A DNA stretch of 64,000 nucleotides from Streptomyces sp. NRRL F-5135 (lineage in GTDB: Bacteria > Actinomycetota > Actinomycetes > Streptomycetales > Streptomycetaceae), in assembly GCF_000719775.1 (NCBI RefSeq), contig NZ_JOHR01000023.1, positions 1-64,000 on the forward strand, in the 5' to 3' direction. The notes under the pieces were generated by a model. It saw only the letters and a program-made list of their open reading frames with translations. It searched no databases and was not told where the DNA came from. The number at the start of each line of letters is the position of its first letter. The first letter of the stretch is position 1. The position numbers and the translations under genes are program-made. Positions 8,347-17,549 of this stretch are shown here, piece by piece.

Positions 8347-9747
8347 TCAGCCGTTGATGGACCGCAGGGCGCTGTACACGCCGAGCACCCACAGTGCGAG
8401 CGGCAGCATGCTGATCGCCAGTGCCGAGTGCAGCAGCTCCCCCGCGCGGCCCCAGTACGGCACGAGCCGGCGCCCGGGGACGGTCCAGGCGGCGATCGCG
8501 ACCGCCGCCGTGGCCGCGAGCAGGCCCGCGGCCGTCACCAGCCGGTAGCCCGGCGAGGCGGCCGGGGCGGCGACCAGCACCAGCAGGAGCAGCCCCGCCA
8601 CGCCCGGGACCACCAGCGACATGCGCTGCCAGATGTTGCCCAGTCCCCGCGCGTGCAGGATGAGCAGCAGGGACAGCGCCACCGTCGTGATGATCTCGGC
8701 GAGTTCGCGCTCCCGGCCCAGTGCCACGATGCACCCGGCGGCGACGAAGCCCACCGCCCCGTACAGCGAGGTCATCCAGCCGTCGGCGAGGATGGCGCGG
8801 GCCGAGACCACGGAGGTGGCGTGCGGCTCGATGCCCTCCTGCAGCTGCTGGGCGTTGGTCGGCAGGGGCGGCATCCGCATCCCGGACATCCGGAACGCCA
8901 GCGAGGGGACGAAGGCGCCCAGGACGACCGCCAGGACGGCGATGATCCCGGCGGCGTGCACGGGCGCCAGGTCCGTCGTGATGAGCAGGACGGCGGCGAA
9001 GGCACCGAACACCGAGATGACGGCGACGCCCAGGAAGAGCGCGGCGAACGCGGCCACGATGGCGAGCGCGAGCACCGCCCCGCCCGCCGCCGCGGCGCTG
9101 GCGGCGAGCAGCCGCGCGCCCAGGGTCTCGTACGCGTGCGGCCCGCTGAGCTCGCCGCCCGGCAGCAGCCAGCCGGCGAGCGCCAGGTACGGCCCCACCA
9201 TGAAGCCCAGCGCGGCGCCCGCGCCGGCGTCCCCGACCGCCCGGCTGGCCGCGCCCGCCCCCGCGAGCAGCAGGAGCCCGGTCGCGGTGGCGAACACGGC
9301 GCGGGGCAGCGCGGAGCCGCCGGGCCACGCGATCACCACCATGCCGCCGACGAGGACCGCGACCGCGACGCCGAGCAGCACCCACCGGCTGACCTTGGGG
9401 GTCCAGCCGTAGGGGTGGTCCCGCATCGTGGTGGAGATGCCGTCGACGAGGTCGTCGAGGTGCACCTCGGGCAGGGCTTCGGTGCGCGGTCTGAGGTAGA
9501 GGGTGTCGCCGTCGCGCAGGCCGTACGAGTCGAGGGTGCGTTCCTCGTCCAGCGGTTCGCCGCCGAGCCGCTGGAGCACCCAGCCGCCGTGGTCGATACC
9601 GGCTTCTTCGAGGTTGTCGCCGGCGTAGCCGAGCACCGCCGGCAGCAGGTCCGCCACGGGGACGTCGGCGGGGACGGCGAGATCGATGCTCTTGGCGGGG
9701 GCTCGTACCGTCAGACGGCACAGCTCGGCCACCTGAGTGTCAGTCAT
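8347..9747 (-). CDS. eccD: Type VII secretion integral membrane protein EccD
   Basis: EccD forms the membrane vestibule of the ESX secretion complex. Residues of about 8-90 are a ubiquitin-like domain (CRLTVRAPAKSIDLAVP through GDTLYLRPR), followed by a cytosolic linker and roughly eleven hydrophobic membrane helices from about residue 125 to the end. The length of 466 aa fits. It is the first gene of the eccD-eccB unit and is divergent from eccC across a 600-bp gap. The ATG is chosen because the conserved ubiquitin-like domain begins right after it. Confidence 0.93.
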   Translation of the reverse strand: MTDTQVAELCRLTVRAPAKSIDLAVPADVPVADLLPAVLGYAGDNLEEAGIDHGGWVLQRLGGEPLDEERTLDSYGLRDGDTLYLRPRTEALPEVHLDDLVDGISTTMRDHPYGWTPKVSRWVLLGVAVAVLVGGMVVIAWPGGSALPRAVFATATGLLLLAGAGAASRAVGDAGAGAALGFMVGPYLALAGWLLPGGELSGPHAYETLGARLLAASAAAAGGAVLALAIVAAFAALFLGVAVISVFGAFAAVLLITTDLAPVHAAGIIAVLAVVLGAFVPSLAFRMSGMRMPPLPTNAQQLQEGIEPHATSVVSARAILADGWMTSLYGAVGFVAAGCIVALGRERELAEIITTVALSLLLILHARGLGNIWQRMSLVVPGVAGLLLLVLVAAPAASPGYRLVTAAGLLAATAAVAIAAWTVPGRRLVPYWGRAGELLHSALAISMLPLALWVLGVYSALRSING

Positions 9748-10346
9748 CCTGATGGCTCACGCTTCTCCGGGTTACTGCTGAGAACGGGCAGGGGAACGCG
9801 GGCTGACGCACCGCCGGACATCACACTTCTCTGGACGCGTTCCTAAGCCTCGGGACAGGGCCGGTCGTTGGCGGTCGGCGCGACGATCGTAGTATCAGCA
9901 ACCTACTGTGGACGATGTGGCCCGTGGCACAGAATGTGATGTGAACGTTGGCGCACGGGTGGCGCGGCGCGCGTGGAAGCCGACTCGGAGTCGTGGCTCA
10001 GAAGTTCCCGTGGTACGGATGGTGACGTGGCGCGCACTGTGGCGTGCCGGCGACCCCGCCGCGTGACGGAAGAGTGAACGTGGTGACGTGGCGACGTAGC
10101 AGGACCGTGACACGGCGGTGCCGTGCTGTTGCAGGACTGTGACAGGGCGACACGGCGGGGACGGTCGCGCCCCGTCGGTTCCCGGGCGGGCGGTCGTCGT
10201 GGACCCGCGCGCGGCGTATGGTGCGTGCGACAGCGAGGTTTTGTCCGGTGTCCTGACCCGGCACCGACGACGACGCGCGGCGCCCCGGCGACGACGTCGA
10301 CGTCGTTCCGCCCGCTCTCCCCCTTGCCCCGTAAGGAGACGGTTCC
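9748..10346. other. Divergent intergenic region between eccD and eccC
   Basis: About 600 bp with no convincing gene. It should hold both promoters. Short direct repeats are present: GGTGACGTGGCG at 10021-10032 and 10082-10093, and GCAGGACYGTGACA at 10099-10112 and 10131-10144. A possible -10 (TATGGT, 10217-10222) precedes eccC. The patch around 9890-9910 is A/T-richer. The small antisense frame at 9895-10113 lacks normal codon bias. Confidence 0.5.
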
Positions 10347-13300
10347 TTGAGTGTGGTCCTGTTCCGCCGCCCGGCCCGACGCCGGGGCCCGGAGATGCCC
10401 GACGGGGAGCTGAATCTCCAGGAACCGCCGATCCTCCCCGAGACGGTGCCCGACACCTCCGCCGTGTGGACGTACCTCCCCATGGCGCTGATGTCGGTCT
10501 CCATGATGTTCATGTTCATGCGGCCCGGTATGACCCGGGGCACCGGCGGGTTCATCTACCTCGCCCTGGGCCTGATGGTGCTCGGCGCCGCCGCCATGTT
10601 CATCGGCCAGTTCATGCGCAAGGCCGCCGAACGCAAGCAGAAGCTGAAGGGCGAGCGCCGGGACTACCTGCGCTACCTCACCCAGATCCGGCGCAAGGTG
10701 CGCGGCGCCGTCGTGGACCAGCAGCTGGCCCTGGCCTGGCGTCACCCCGAGCCCACCGCCCTGTGGTCGATGACGGGCACCACCCGGCTGTGGGAACGCC
10801 GGCCGAAGGACGAGGACTTCGGCGAGGTCCGGATCGCGGTCGGCGAGCAGAAGCTGGGCCTGAAGCTCACCCCGAACTCCACCAACCCCGTCGAGGACCT
10901 GGAGCCGCTCAGCGCGCACGCCCTGCGCAGCTTCATCCGCGCCTACTCGACGGTGCCGGACCAGCCCATCGCGATCTACCTGCGGGCCTGGGCCCGGGTG
11001 CTGTTCCGGGGGGACGAGGAGCGGATACGGTCCGTGGCCCGGGCCCTGGTCGCCCAGCTGGCCACCTTCCACTCGCCGGACGACGTGTGGATCGTGTTCT
11101 GCGTCTCCGACGAGCGGCGCGCGGACTGGGAGTGGGCCAAGTGGCTCCCGCACAGCCTCCACCCGCACGACACGGACGGTGCGGGCCCGACCCGGATGAC
11201 CGTCTCCGCGCTGGGCGAGCTGGAGGACCTGCTCGGCGCCGAGTTCATGGAGCGGCCGCAGTTCGACCCGGACGCCCTGCCCGGGCGCGAGGAGCCGTTC
11301 ACCGTGATCGTGGTGGACGGGGGCACCGTCCCGGCCGGCCACCGCCTGGACGGTCCCGGCTACCGCAACACCGTCGTACTGGACCTGAGCGGCGCGCTCT
11401 CCTGGCGGCCCGGCCGGATCACGCTGCGCTTCGAGGTCTCCGAGGACGACCTCGGGCTGGTGCGCACCGACCGCGAGCGCAAGGAGCGGACCACCCGGCT
11501 CGGCAGGCCCGACACCTTCGGGCTGACGGGCGCCGTGTCGCTCGCGCGGCGGCTCGCCCCGTACCGCATGGGCCTGGGCACGGCGTCGGACTCGTCCGAA
11601 CCGCTCTCCGCGAACATGGAACTGACCGCGCTGCTGGGCATTCCCGACCTGTACCGCCACGACCCGGAAACGCTGTGGCAGCAGCACACCGGCTCCTCCC
11701 GGCTGAAGGTGCCGATCGCGGTCGGCGCGGACGGCGAGCCGGTCGAGCTGGACATCAAGGAGTCCGCCCAGGGCGGTACCGGACCGCACGGCATGCTGAT
11801 CGGCGCCACCGGCTCCGGCAAGAGCGAGCTGCTGCGCACCCTCGTCCTCGCGCTCGCCCTGACGAACTCCTCGGAGACGCTCAACTTCGTCCTCGTGGAC
11901 TTCAAGGGCGGTGCCACCTTCCTGGGTCTGGACGAACTCCCGCACACCTCCGCCGTCATCACCAACCTGGCCGGTGAGGCCGCGCTCGTCTCCCGGATGC
12001 AGGACGCCCTGCACGGTGAGATGATGCGTCGTCAGGAGCTGCTGCGGTCGGCGGGCAACTACTCCTCGGCGCTGGACTACGAGAAGGCCCGCGCCTCCGG
12101 CGTCCCGCTGGAACCGCTGCCCAGCCTCTTCGTCGTCGTCGACGAGTTCAGCGAACTGCTGGCCGCGCACCGGGAGTTCATGGAGCTGTTCGTGATGATC
12201 GGCCGTCTCGGCCGGTCCCTCGGGGTGCATCTGCTGCTCGCCTCGCAGCGCCTGGACGAAGGCCGGATGCACCAGCTGGAGAGCCACCTGTCGTACCGGA
12301 TCGGTCTGCGCACGTTCTCCGCGATGGAGAGCCGCGGCGTGCTCGGTGTGCCGGACGCGTACCAGCTGCCGCCGCAGCCCGGCAGCGGCTTCCTGAAGTC
12401 GGGCGTGGAGGCGCTGACCCGCTTCCGCGCCGCGTACGTCTCCGGCCCGTACCAGCAGCGCCGGGGCAGCGCCAACCAGGCGCGGGTGGCCAGCCAGACC
12501 GTCCCGTGGACCAACAGCTACGTCGTGCCGCGCCAGCTGCCGGACACCCCGGACCCCGAGCCCGCGGCCGAGCAGGAGGAGACCGGCGACACCCTGCTGT
12601 CCGTGGCCGTGGAGCGGCTGCTGACCGCCGGGCCGCCGGCCCACCAGGTGTGGCTGCCGCCGCTGGACCTCCCCGCCACCCTCGACCAGGTGCTGCCGCC
12701 GCTCACCCCGGACCCCGGACTCGGGCTGACGACCGTCGACTCGGCGAACCGGGGCCGGCTCACCATCCCCATCGGCATCATCGACCGCCCCTTCGACCAG
12801 CTCCGTGACCTGCTCACCCTCGACCTCTCGGGCGCGGGCGGGCACGTCGCCATCGCGGGCGGCCCGCAGAGCGGCAAGAGCACGATGGTGCGCACGATCA
12901 TGACCGCGCTGGCGCTCACCCACACCCCCCGCGAGGTGCAGTTCTACTGCCTCGACTTCGGCGGTGGCACGCTCGCCGGGCTGGCCGACCTGCCGCACGT
13001 CAGCGGGGTCGCGGCGCGCCTGGACACCGAGCGGGTCGGCCGTACGATCTCCGAGGTCACCACGCTGCTGGCGGAGCGCGAGCGGTTCTTCCTGGACAAC
13101 GGCATCGACTCCATGGCGAGCTTCCGCCGCCGCCTGGCCGCCGGGGAGTTCCCCGAGCACCGGCACGGCGACGTGTTCCTGGTGATCGACGGCTGGTCGA
13201 CGGTGCGCCAGGACTTCGACCGGTACATCCAGACCTTCGGCTCGATCGCCGCCCGCGGCCTCAACTACGGCATCCACCTGATCGTCACCACCGCCCGCTG

Positions 13301-14324
13301 GGTGGAGCTGACCTCGTCCATCCGGGACCAGGCCGCGACCCACCTGGAGCTGCGGATGGGTGACCCCATGGACTCCGAGATCGACATGCGGCGCGCCGCG
13401 ACCGTACCCCGGCTGCCGGGCCGCGGCCTGACGCGCGACGCCAAGCTGCACTACCTCACCGCGCTCCCGCGGATCGACGGGGTGGAGTCGGCGGACGACC
13501 TGTCCGAGGGCGTGGCGGGTCTGGTGGCGGCGGTCCGGGAGAGCTGGCAGGGCCCGCCGGCCCCGCCGGTCCGGATGCTGCCGACCAAGCTCAAGGCGTC
13601 CGAACTCCCGGCGCCGAAGGGCGACTTCAAGATGCCCATCGGCCTGGAGGAGGAGCGTCTCTCCACGGTGTGGCACGACTTCTCCGAGACCCCGCACATG
13701 ATCGTGGTCGGCGACACGGAGAGCGGCAAGACCAACATGCTGCGGCTGGCGGCCAAGGCCATCATGGACCGCTACTCCCCGGCCGAGGCGCGGATCATGG
13801 TCGTGGACTACCGCCGTACGCTGGTGGAGGCGATCCCGGACGAGTACCGCCTCGGCCACGCGGTGTCGATGGACGCGCTCAAGGACCTGATCGCGGGCGC
13901 CGCCCGGGCGGTCGCGGCCCGCGCACCGGGCCCGGAGATCACACCGGCCCGGATGCGCACGTGCGACTGGTGGGACGGCCCGCGGCTGTTCATCCTCGTG
14001 GACGACTACGACATGCTGGGCACCAGCGCGATGAACGCCCCCTTCGACCCGCTGCTGAACCACCTCGCCCTCGGTTACGAGGTCGGCCTGCACATGATCG
14101 TCTCCCGCTCCGCCGCCGGCGCGGGCCGGGGCCTGGGCGAGCCGATGCTGCGGCGCATGCAGGAGGTCAACACGCCGACGCTGCTGCTGTCGTGCCCGCC
14201 GTCGGAGGGCTTCATCATGGGCAGCATCAAGGGCCGCAACCTGCCGCCGGGCCGGGGTACGCGGGTGACGCGCCGCAAGCAGACCCAGCTGCAGACGGCG
14301 ATGCTGGAGGTCGAGAAGTCGTAG
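10347..14324 (+). CDS. eccC: Type VII secretion ATPase EccC (three FtsK/SpoIIIE domains)
   Basis: EccC is the motor of ESX secretion and recognises WXG100 substrates. The protein has two membrane helices at about residues 35-90 and then three FtsK/SpoIIIE-type ATPase domains. Their Walker A loops are GATGSGKS (about 485), GGPQSGKS (about 835) and GDTESGKT (about 1120); their Walker B strands are FVVVDEF, FLVIDGW and FILVDDY. The 1325 aa are one fused EccCa-EccCb chain, as in Firmicutes and Streptomyces. The start is TTG, placed 8 nt after AAGGAG; GTG at 10353 is less well spaced. It is transcribed away from eccD and followed by a strong terminator. Confidence 0.95.
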   Translation: MSVVLFRRPARRRGPEMPDGELNLQEPPILPETVPDTSAVWTYLPMALMSVSMMFMFMRPGMTRGTGGFIYLALGLMVLGAAAMFIGQFMRKAAERKQKLKGERRDYLRYLTQIRRKVRGAVVDQQLALAWRHPEPTALWSMTGTTRLWERRPKDEDFGEVRIAVGEQKLGLKLTPNSTNPVEDLEPLSAHALRSFIRAYSTVPDQPIAIYLRAWARVLFRGDEERIRSVARALVAQLATFHSPDDVWIVFCVSDERRADWEWAKWLPHSLHPHDTDGAGPTRMTVSALGELEDLLGAEFMERPQFDPDALPGREEPFTVIVVDGGTVPAGHRLDGPGYRNTVVLDLSGALSWRPGRITLRFEVSEDDLGLVRTDRERKERTTRLGRPDTFGLTGAVSLARRLAPYRMGLGTASDSSEPLSANMELTALLGIPDLYRHDPETLWQQHTGSSRLKVPIAVGADGEPVELDIKESAQGGTGPHGMLIGATGSGKSELLRTLVLALALTNSSETLNFVLVDFKGGATFLGLDELPHTSAVITNLAGEAALVSRMQDALHGEMMRRQELLRSAGNYSSALDYEKARASGVPLEPLPSLFVVVDEFSELLAAHREFMELFVMIGRLGRSLGVHLLLASQRLDEGRMHQLESHLSYRIGLRTFSAMESRGVLGVPDAYQLPPQPGSGFLKSGVEALTRFRAAYVSGPYQQRRGSANQARVASQTVPWTNSYVVPRQLPDTPDPEPAAEQEETGDTLLSVAVERLLTAGPPAHQVWLPPLDLPATLDQVLPPLTPDPGLGLTTVDSANRGRLTIPIGIIDRPFDQLRDLLTLDLSGAGGHVAIAGGPQSGKSTMVRTIMTALALTHTPREVQFYCLDFGGGTLAGLADLPHVSGVAARLDTERVGRTISEVTTLLAERERFFLDNGIDSMASFRRRLAAGEFPEHRHGDVFLVIDGWSTVRQDFDRYIQTFGSIAARGLNYGIHLIVTTARWVELTSSIRDQAATHLELRMGDPMDSEIDMRRAATVPRLPGRGLTRDAKLHYLTALPRIDGVESADDLSEGVAGLVAAVRESWQGPPAPPVRMLPTKLKASELPAPKGDFKMPIGLEEERLSTVWHDFSETPHMIVVGDTESGKTNMLRLAAKAIMDRYSPAEARIMVVDYRRTLVEAIPDEYRLGHAVSMDALKDLIAGAARAVAARAPGPEITPARMRTCDWWDGPRLFILVDDYDMLGTSAMNAPFDPLLNHLALGYEVGLHMIVSRSAAGAGRGLGEPMLRRMQEVNTPTLLLSCPPSEGFIMGSIKGRNLPPGRGTRVTRRKQTQLQTAMLEVEKS

Positions 14325-14348
14325 CGGGGAGGCCGGCTCTCCGCTCTC

Positions 14349-14385
14349 GTGTGTCCCCTGTCGCGGTACGCGACAGGGGACACAC
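14349..14385. terminator. Bidirectional terminator between eccC and winged-helix gene
   Basis: A perfect 17-bp stem (14349-14365 with 14369-14385) has a 3-nt loop (gta) and sits between two convergent genes. It should stop transcription from both sides. Confidence 0.9.
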
Positions 14386-14388
14386 GCG

Positions 14389-15510
14389 TCAGGGCGCCGC
14401 GTCGACCTCGACGCGGTCGCTGTCGTCCTCGGACAGGAACGACGCCAGCGCCCGCCCCTCCTCCGCGACGGCGGCACGCTCGGACCGGGAGAAGCCGCGC
14501 AGCGGGGCGACCCTCACGGTGCCGTCCCCGACGGTCCAGGTCGCGGCGGTCCGGCCGTCGACCAGGACCAGGCGGGCGCCGGTGACCGACAGCCCGCGGT
14601 GGGCGTCGTCGATGATCCGGCCGCGGTCGTGGTAGCCGAGGACCGCGTTGTCGAACGCCGGCAGGAACCGCACCGGGGCGGGCGTGTCCGGGTCCGGGCG
14701 CGGCGCGTCGGGGAGGTCCAGCAGCTCCCGGCCCCGCTCGTCGCGGAAGGTCACCAGCTCCTCGCGCAGCGCGGCGACCGCGGCCGGCAGCCCGGCGAGG
14801 CCGCACCAGGCGCGCAGGTCGGCCGACGCGGCGGGGCCGAACGCGGCCAGGTAGCGCCGTACCAGCGCCTGCCCCACCGGATCGGAACCCGCCGGACCGG
14901 AACCGTCCGGGGGCAGCGGGTCGATCTCGCGGCCCAGCCAGGACGACAGCAGGACGTTGCGCACTCCCGCCCGGGTGCGCCACAGTCCGCGCGGCGGCAT
15001 CTGCGCCGTCGGCAGGAGGGCCGCGACCAGCATCTCCCCCAGCGCCCGCGGCCCCGGCTCCGGCCAGCGCCCGGCGACCGCCCGCGCCAGCTCGCCCATC
15101 GAGCGCGGCTCGCCGTCGGCCATGACCGCCCGGCCCGCCGCCGCGAGTTCGTCCAGGTCCACCCCGTCGAGTTCGCGGCGGTAGGTGCCGAGTACGCGCC
15201 GGCGCAGCATCGCGTTGTGGCGGGCCCGCCAGGCCAGGGCGTCCTCGGCGGTGACCAGGTGGACCGTACGGCGCATGAGGTGGGTCCGTACGACCTGCCG
15301 CCCGGTCAGCAGGTCCGAGAGCGCCGCCGGGTCGAACGCGCGCAGCCGCGACCAGAGCCCGACGAACGGTTCCTGCGGCTCCTGCGCCTGGAGACCGCCG
15401 AGGTGGGCGACGGCATCGAGGACGGGGACGTCGGAGCGGTCCAGCAGCGACTGGCGGGCGAGCGCGGCGCGGCCGAGCGCCCGGGTGGAGAGAACGGTCG
15501 TCCGGGTCAT
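14389..15510 (-). CDS. Winged helix DNA-binding domain-containing protein (373 aa)
   Basis: The protein matches the HTH_42/winged-helix family (related to AlkX/YcaQ). It starts with LSTRALGRAALARQSLL, continues with GLQAQEP and contains RTHLMRRTVHLVTAEDA, all typical of this family. YcaQ-type relatives are linked to DNA cross-link repair, but many actinobacterial members are uncharacterised. The start at 15510 is chosen because the family's conserved N-terminus begins there; the open frame runs 44 codons further with His/Arg low-complexity sequence. The ATG overlaps the stop of a 36-codon ORF (ATGA), so translation is probably coupled to that peptide gene. Confidence 0.85.
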   Translation of the reverse strand: MTRTTVLSTRALGRAALARQSLLDRSDVPVLDAVAHLGGLQAQEPQEPFVGLWSRLRAFDPAALSDLLTGRQVVRTHLMRRTVHLVTAEDALAWRARHNAMLRRRVLGTYRRELDGVDLDELAAAGRAVMADGEPRSMGELARAVAGRWPEPGPRALGEMLVAALLPTAQMPPRGLWRTRAGVRNVLLSSWLGREIDPLPPDGSGPAGSDPVGQALVRRYLAAFGPAASADLRAWCGLAGLPAAVAALREELVTFRDERGRELLDLPDAPRPDPDTPAPVRFLPAFDNAVLGYHDRGRIIDDAHRGLSVTGARLVLVDGRTAATWTVGDGTVRVAPLRGFSRSERAAVAEEGRALASFLSEDDSDRVEVDAAP

Positions 15511-15617
15511 GCGGCGTCCTGCCCCCGGTGGACGGTGCGGAGGCGGCCGTCCCGGAGACCGATGCCCATGCCGATGCCGATGCCGATGCCGGACCATCCC
15601 GGATTGGTGGTGTTCAT
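15507..15617 (-). CDS. Small Gly-Ile repeat peptide gene (36 aa)
   Basis: A short ORF reads MNTTNPGWSG, then alternating Gly-Ile/Gly-Met, then a basic tail ending QDAA. It starts at ATG 15617 behind GAAGGGA and ends in TGA that overlaps the ATG of the winged-helix gene. The Gly-Ile block comes from five GATGCC-type hexamers (plus strand 15561-15590). The 4-bp overlap and ribosome-site spacing argue for translation. I do not recognise a family. It may be a leader peptide that couples translation, or a tiny membrane-active peptide; both are inference. Confidence 0.4.
   Translation of the reverse strand: MNTTNPGWSGIGIGIGMGIGLRDGRLRTVHRGQDAA
15561..15590. repeat. Hexanucleotide repeat (five GATGCC-type units)
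   Basis: Five hexamers in a row (GATGCC with one CATGCC) lie inside the small ORF. Changes in copy number would keep the frame and alter the length of the Gly-Ile block. Confidence 0.85.
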
Positions 15618-15702
15618 GGTGGAGCATTCCCTTCATTGGCATACGAGTACGTACGGGGCCGGGGCCGGGGCCGGGCGGCGGCCCGGCCCCGGCCGGTTCG
15701 GG

Positions 15703-16281
15703 TCAGGTCGACGTCCGGCCGTCGAGCGTCTCGCGCAGGATGTCCGCGTGGCCGGCGTGCTGGGTGGTCTCGGCGATGACGTGCAGCAGCACCCGGCGCA
15801 CGCTCCACACCTCTCCCGCCTCCTGCCAGGGCGCCTCCGGCAGCGCGTGCGTCACCGACAGGTCGGGGAGGGAGGCGATGACCTCCTCGGTCCGGGCGGC
15901 GACCTCCTCGTACCGCTCGAGAATCCCGGCCAGGGTGTCGCCGGGCAGCATCTGGAAGTCCTTCTGGTGGTCGATCATCCACCGCGGGATCTCGCGTGCG
16001 GTGCCGGCCTGGATGTCGGCCCAGGTGACGCCCTCGGGCAGGTCGAAGTTCAGCGCCGAGGGGCCCTCGACGGCGACGCGCAGCCACCCTTCCTCGACGG
16101 ACGCGACGTGCTTGACCAGCCCGCCCAGGCACAGCGCGCTGACCGTCGGACGCTCGCCGAGCTGCTCGTCGGTGAGCCCGCGGACGCTGTTGGTCAGGGC
16201 GGAGCGCGCGGTCGCGAGCGCGGCGATCAGGTCGGTGCGCTCGGCGTCGAGGGCGGGGCGGGGTGAGGTCGTAGCGGTCAC
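15703..16281 (-). CDS. DinB-family protein (192 aa)
   Basis: A DinB/DUF664-like four-helix protein. The family usually binds a metal through three His residues and includes mycothiol- or bacillithiol-dependent enzymes. Visible candidates are the His of LVKHVASVEEGWL near residue 58, RVLLHVIAETTQHAGHAD near 165-180 and the EWLR-like helix. Start GTG at 16281 follows GAAGGG. It is divergent from a WYL regulator over a 92-bp gap with a perfect inverted repeat, which suggests control by that regulator. The substrate is unknown. Confidence 0.85.
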   Translation of the reverse strand: MTATTSPRPALDAERTDLIAALATARSALTNSVRGLTDEQLGERPTVSALCLGGLVKHVASVEEGWLRVAVEGPSALNFDLPEGVTWADIQAGTAREIPRWMIDHQKDFQMLPGDTLAGILERYEEVAARTEEVIASLPDLSVTHALPEAPWQEAGEVWSVRRVLLHVIAETTQHAGHADILRETLDGRTST

Positions 16282-16337
16282 AGTGATCGGCCCTTCCGGT
16301 CGTTCGTGTCGGTTGCCACGGGAACACCGTCGCAGCA

Positions 16338-16362
16338 GTAGAGGTCAGGACGTGACCTCTAC
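16338..16362. promoter_or_regulatory. Operator-like inverted repeat between dinB-like and WYL genes
   Basis: A perfect 10-bp inverted repeat, GTAGAGGTCA (16338-16347) and TGACCTCTAC (16353-16362) with a 5-bp spacer, sits 11 bp before the WYL regulator start. It is probably the regulator's own binding site. Confidence 0.6.
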
Positions 16363-16373
16363 CCGGGGGCACG

Positions 16374-17450
16374 ATGGACGGCATGCCGAAGACATCAGCG
16401 CGACTCCTGTCACTGCTCTCCCTGCTCCAGGCGCGCCGGGACTGGCCGGGGGCGCTCCTGGCCGAGCGGCTGGACATCAGCCCGCGCACCGTGCGCCGCG
16501 ATGTCGACCGCCTGCGCGAGCTGGGCTACCCCATCGTGGCCTTCAAGGGGCCCGACGGCGGGTACCGGCTCGACGCGGGCAGCGAGCTGCCACCGCTGCT
16601 GTTCGACGACGAGCAGGCCGTCGCGCTGGCCATCGCGCTCCAGATCGCCACCACCACCGGTGTGGGCATCGAGGAGGCCGCGGCGCGCGCGCTGACCACC
16701 GTCCGGCAGGTGATGCCCGCCCGGCTGCGCCGCCGGATCGAGACCCTCCGGTTCACCGCCGTCGAACGGCCCACGGCCCGGCCGGACCCCCAGGTCGACA
16801 GCGCCGTGCTCATGGCGCTCAGCGCCGCCGTCCACGCGCGCGAGGTGCTGCGCTTCGACTACGTACCCGTGTCCCCGCCGACGGCGGACTCCCCGCCGAC
16901 GGCGGACTCCCCCACGACGGCGGGGACACCGACGACGGCCGGCGACGACCTCGTCCTGGCTCCACCGCGCCGGGCGCAGCCGCACCACCTCGTCACCTGG
17001 GGCGGGCGCTGGTACCTGGTCGCCTGGGACCTCGACCGCGAGGACTGGCGCACCTTCCGCGCCGACCGGATCACGCCCCGCACCCCCACCGGGCCCCGCT
17101 TCACCCCGCGCGAGGTGCCCGGAGGCGACGTGGCCGCTTTCGTGGCCGGCCGGTTCCGGGGCTCCGACGGCTCCGGCTCCGGCGGCTGGCCGTGCCGCGG
17201 CGAGGTGATCCTCGACCTGCCCGCCGCCGCCGTCTCCCGCCACGTCCACGACGGAGTCGTCGAGGAACTCGGCCCGGACCGCTGCCGGCTCGTGCTGGGC
17301 TCCTGGTCATGGACCGGCCTGGCCGCCGCCGTCGGCAGGTTCGACGCCGGCATCGAGGTCGTCGGCCCGCCCGAGCTCAGGGACGCCTTCGCCCACCTGG
17401 CCCGCCGCTACGCCGACGCCGCGGCCGGGCGCCCCGGCCCGCTCCCGTAA
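16374..17450 (+). CDS. HTH/WYL-domain transcriptional regulator (358 aa)
   Basis: The N-terminal HTH (about residues 5-60: LLSLLSLLQ, LAERLDISPRTVRRDVDRLRELG) is of the YafY/DeoR-like type. It is followed by a WYL ligand-sensing domain containing VTWGGRWYLVAWDLDREDWRTFRADR. Start ATG at 16374; ATG 16383 is equally possible. The WYL domain is interrupted at about residues 165-192 by a Pro/Thr-rich tandem repeat (PPTADS, PTTAGT). It is divergent from the DinB-like gene, with an inverted repeat between them. I infer an autoregulator that also controls the DinB gene; its ligand is unknown. Confidence 0.88.
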   Translation: MDGMPKTSARLLSLLSLLQARRDWPGALLAERLDISPRTVRRDVDRLRELGYPIVAFKGPDGGYRLDAGSELPPLLFDDEQAVALAIALQIATTTGVGIEEAAARALTTVRQVMPARLRRRIETLRFTAVERPTARPDPQVDSAVLMALSAAVHAREVLRFDYVPVSPPTADSPPTADSPTTAGTPTTAGDDLVLAPPRRAQPHHLVTWGGRWYLVAWDLDREDWRTFRADRITPRTPTGPRFTPREVPGGDVAAFVAGRFRGSDGSGSGGWPCRGEVILDLPAAAVSRHVHDGVVEELGPDRCRLVLGSWSWTGLAAAVGRFDAGIEVVGPPELRDAFAHLARRYADAAAGRPGPLP

Positions 17451-17549
17451 CACTCCTACACCACCCCTCGATCACCGTACGCATCCTTCCCGTCACAAAA
17501 AGTGCGCCACAAAATCGACTACGACACGGCCCGAGAGGAGACCTTCACC

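Noticed and set aside
6766..9846. Plus-strand 1026-codon frame across eccB and eccD
   Set aside because: It is Arg/Gly/His-rich antisense to two well-supported ESX genes.
9903..14477. Minus-strand 1524-codon frame opposite eccC
   Set aside because: It is a shadow of eccC produced by high GC; no family motif is present.
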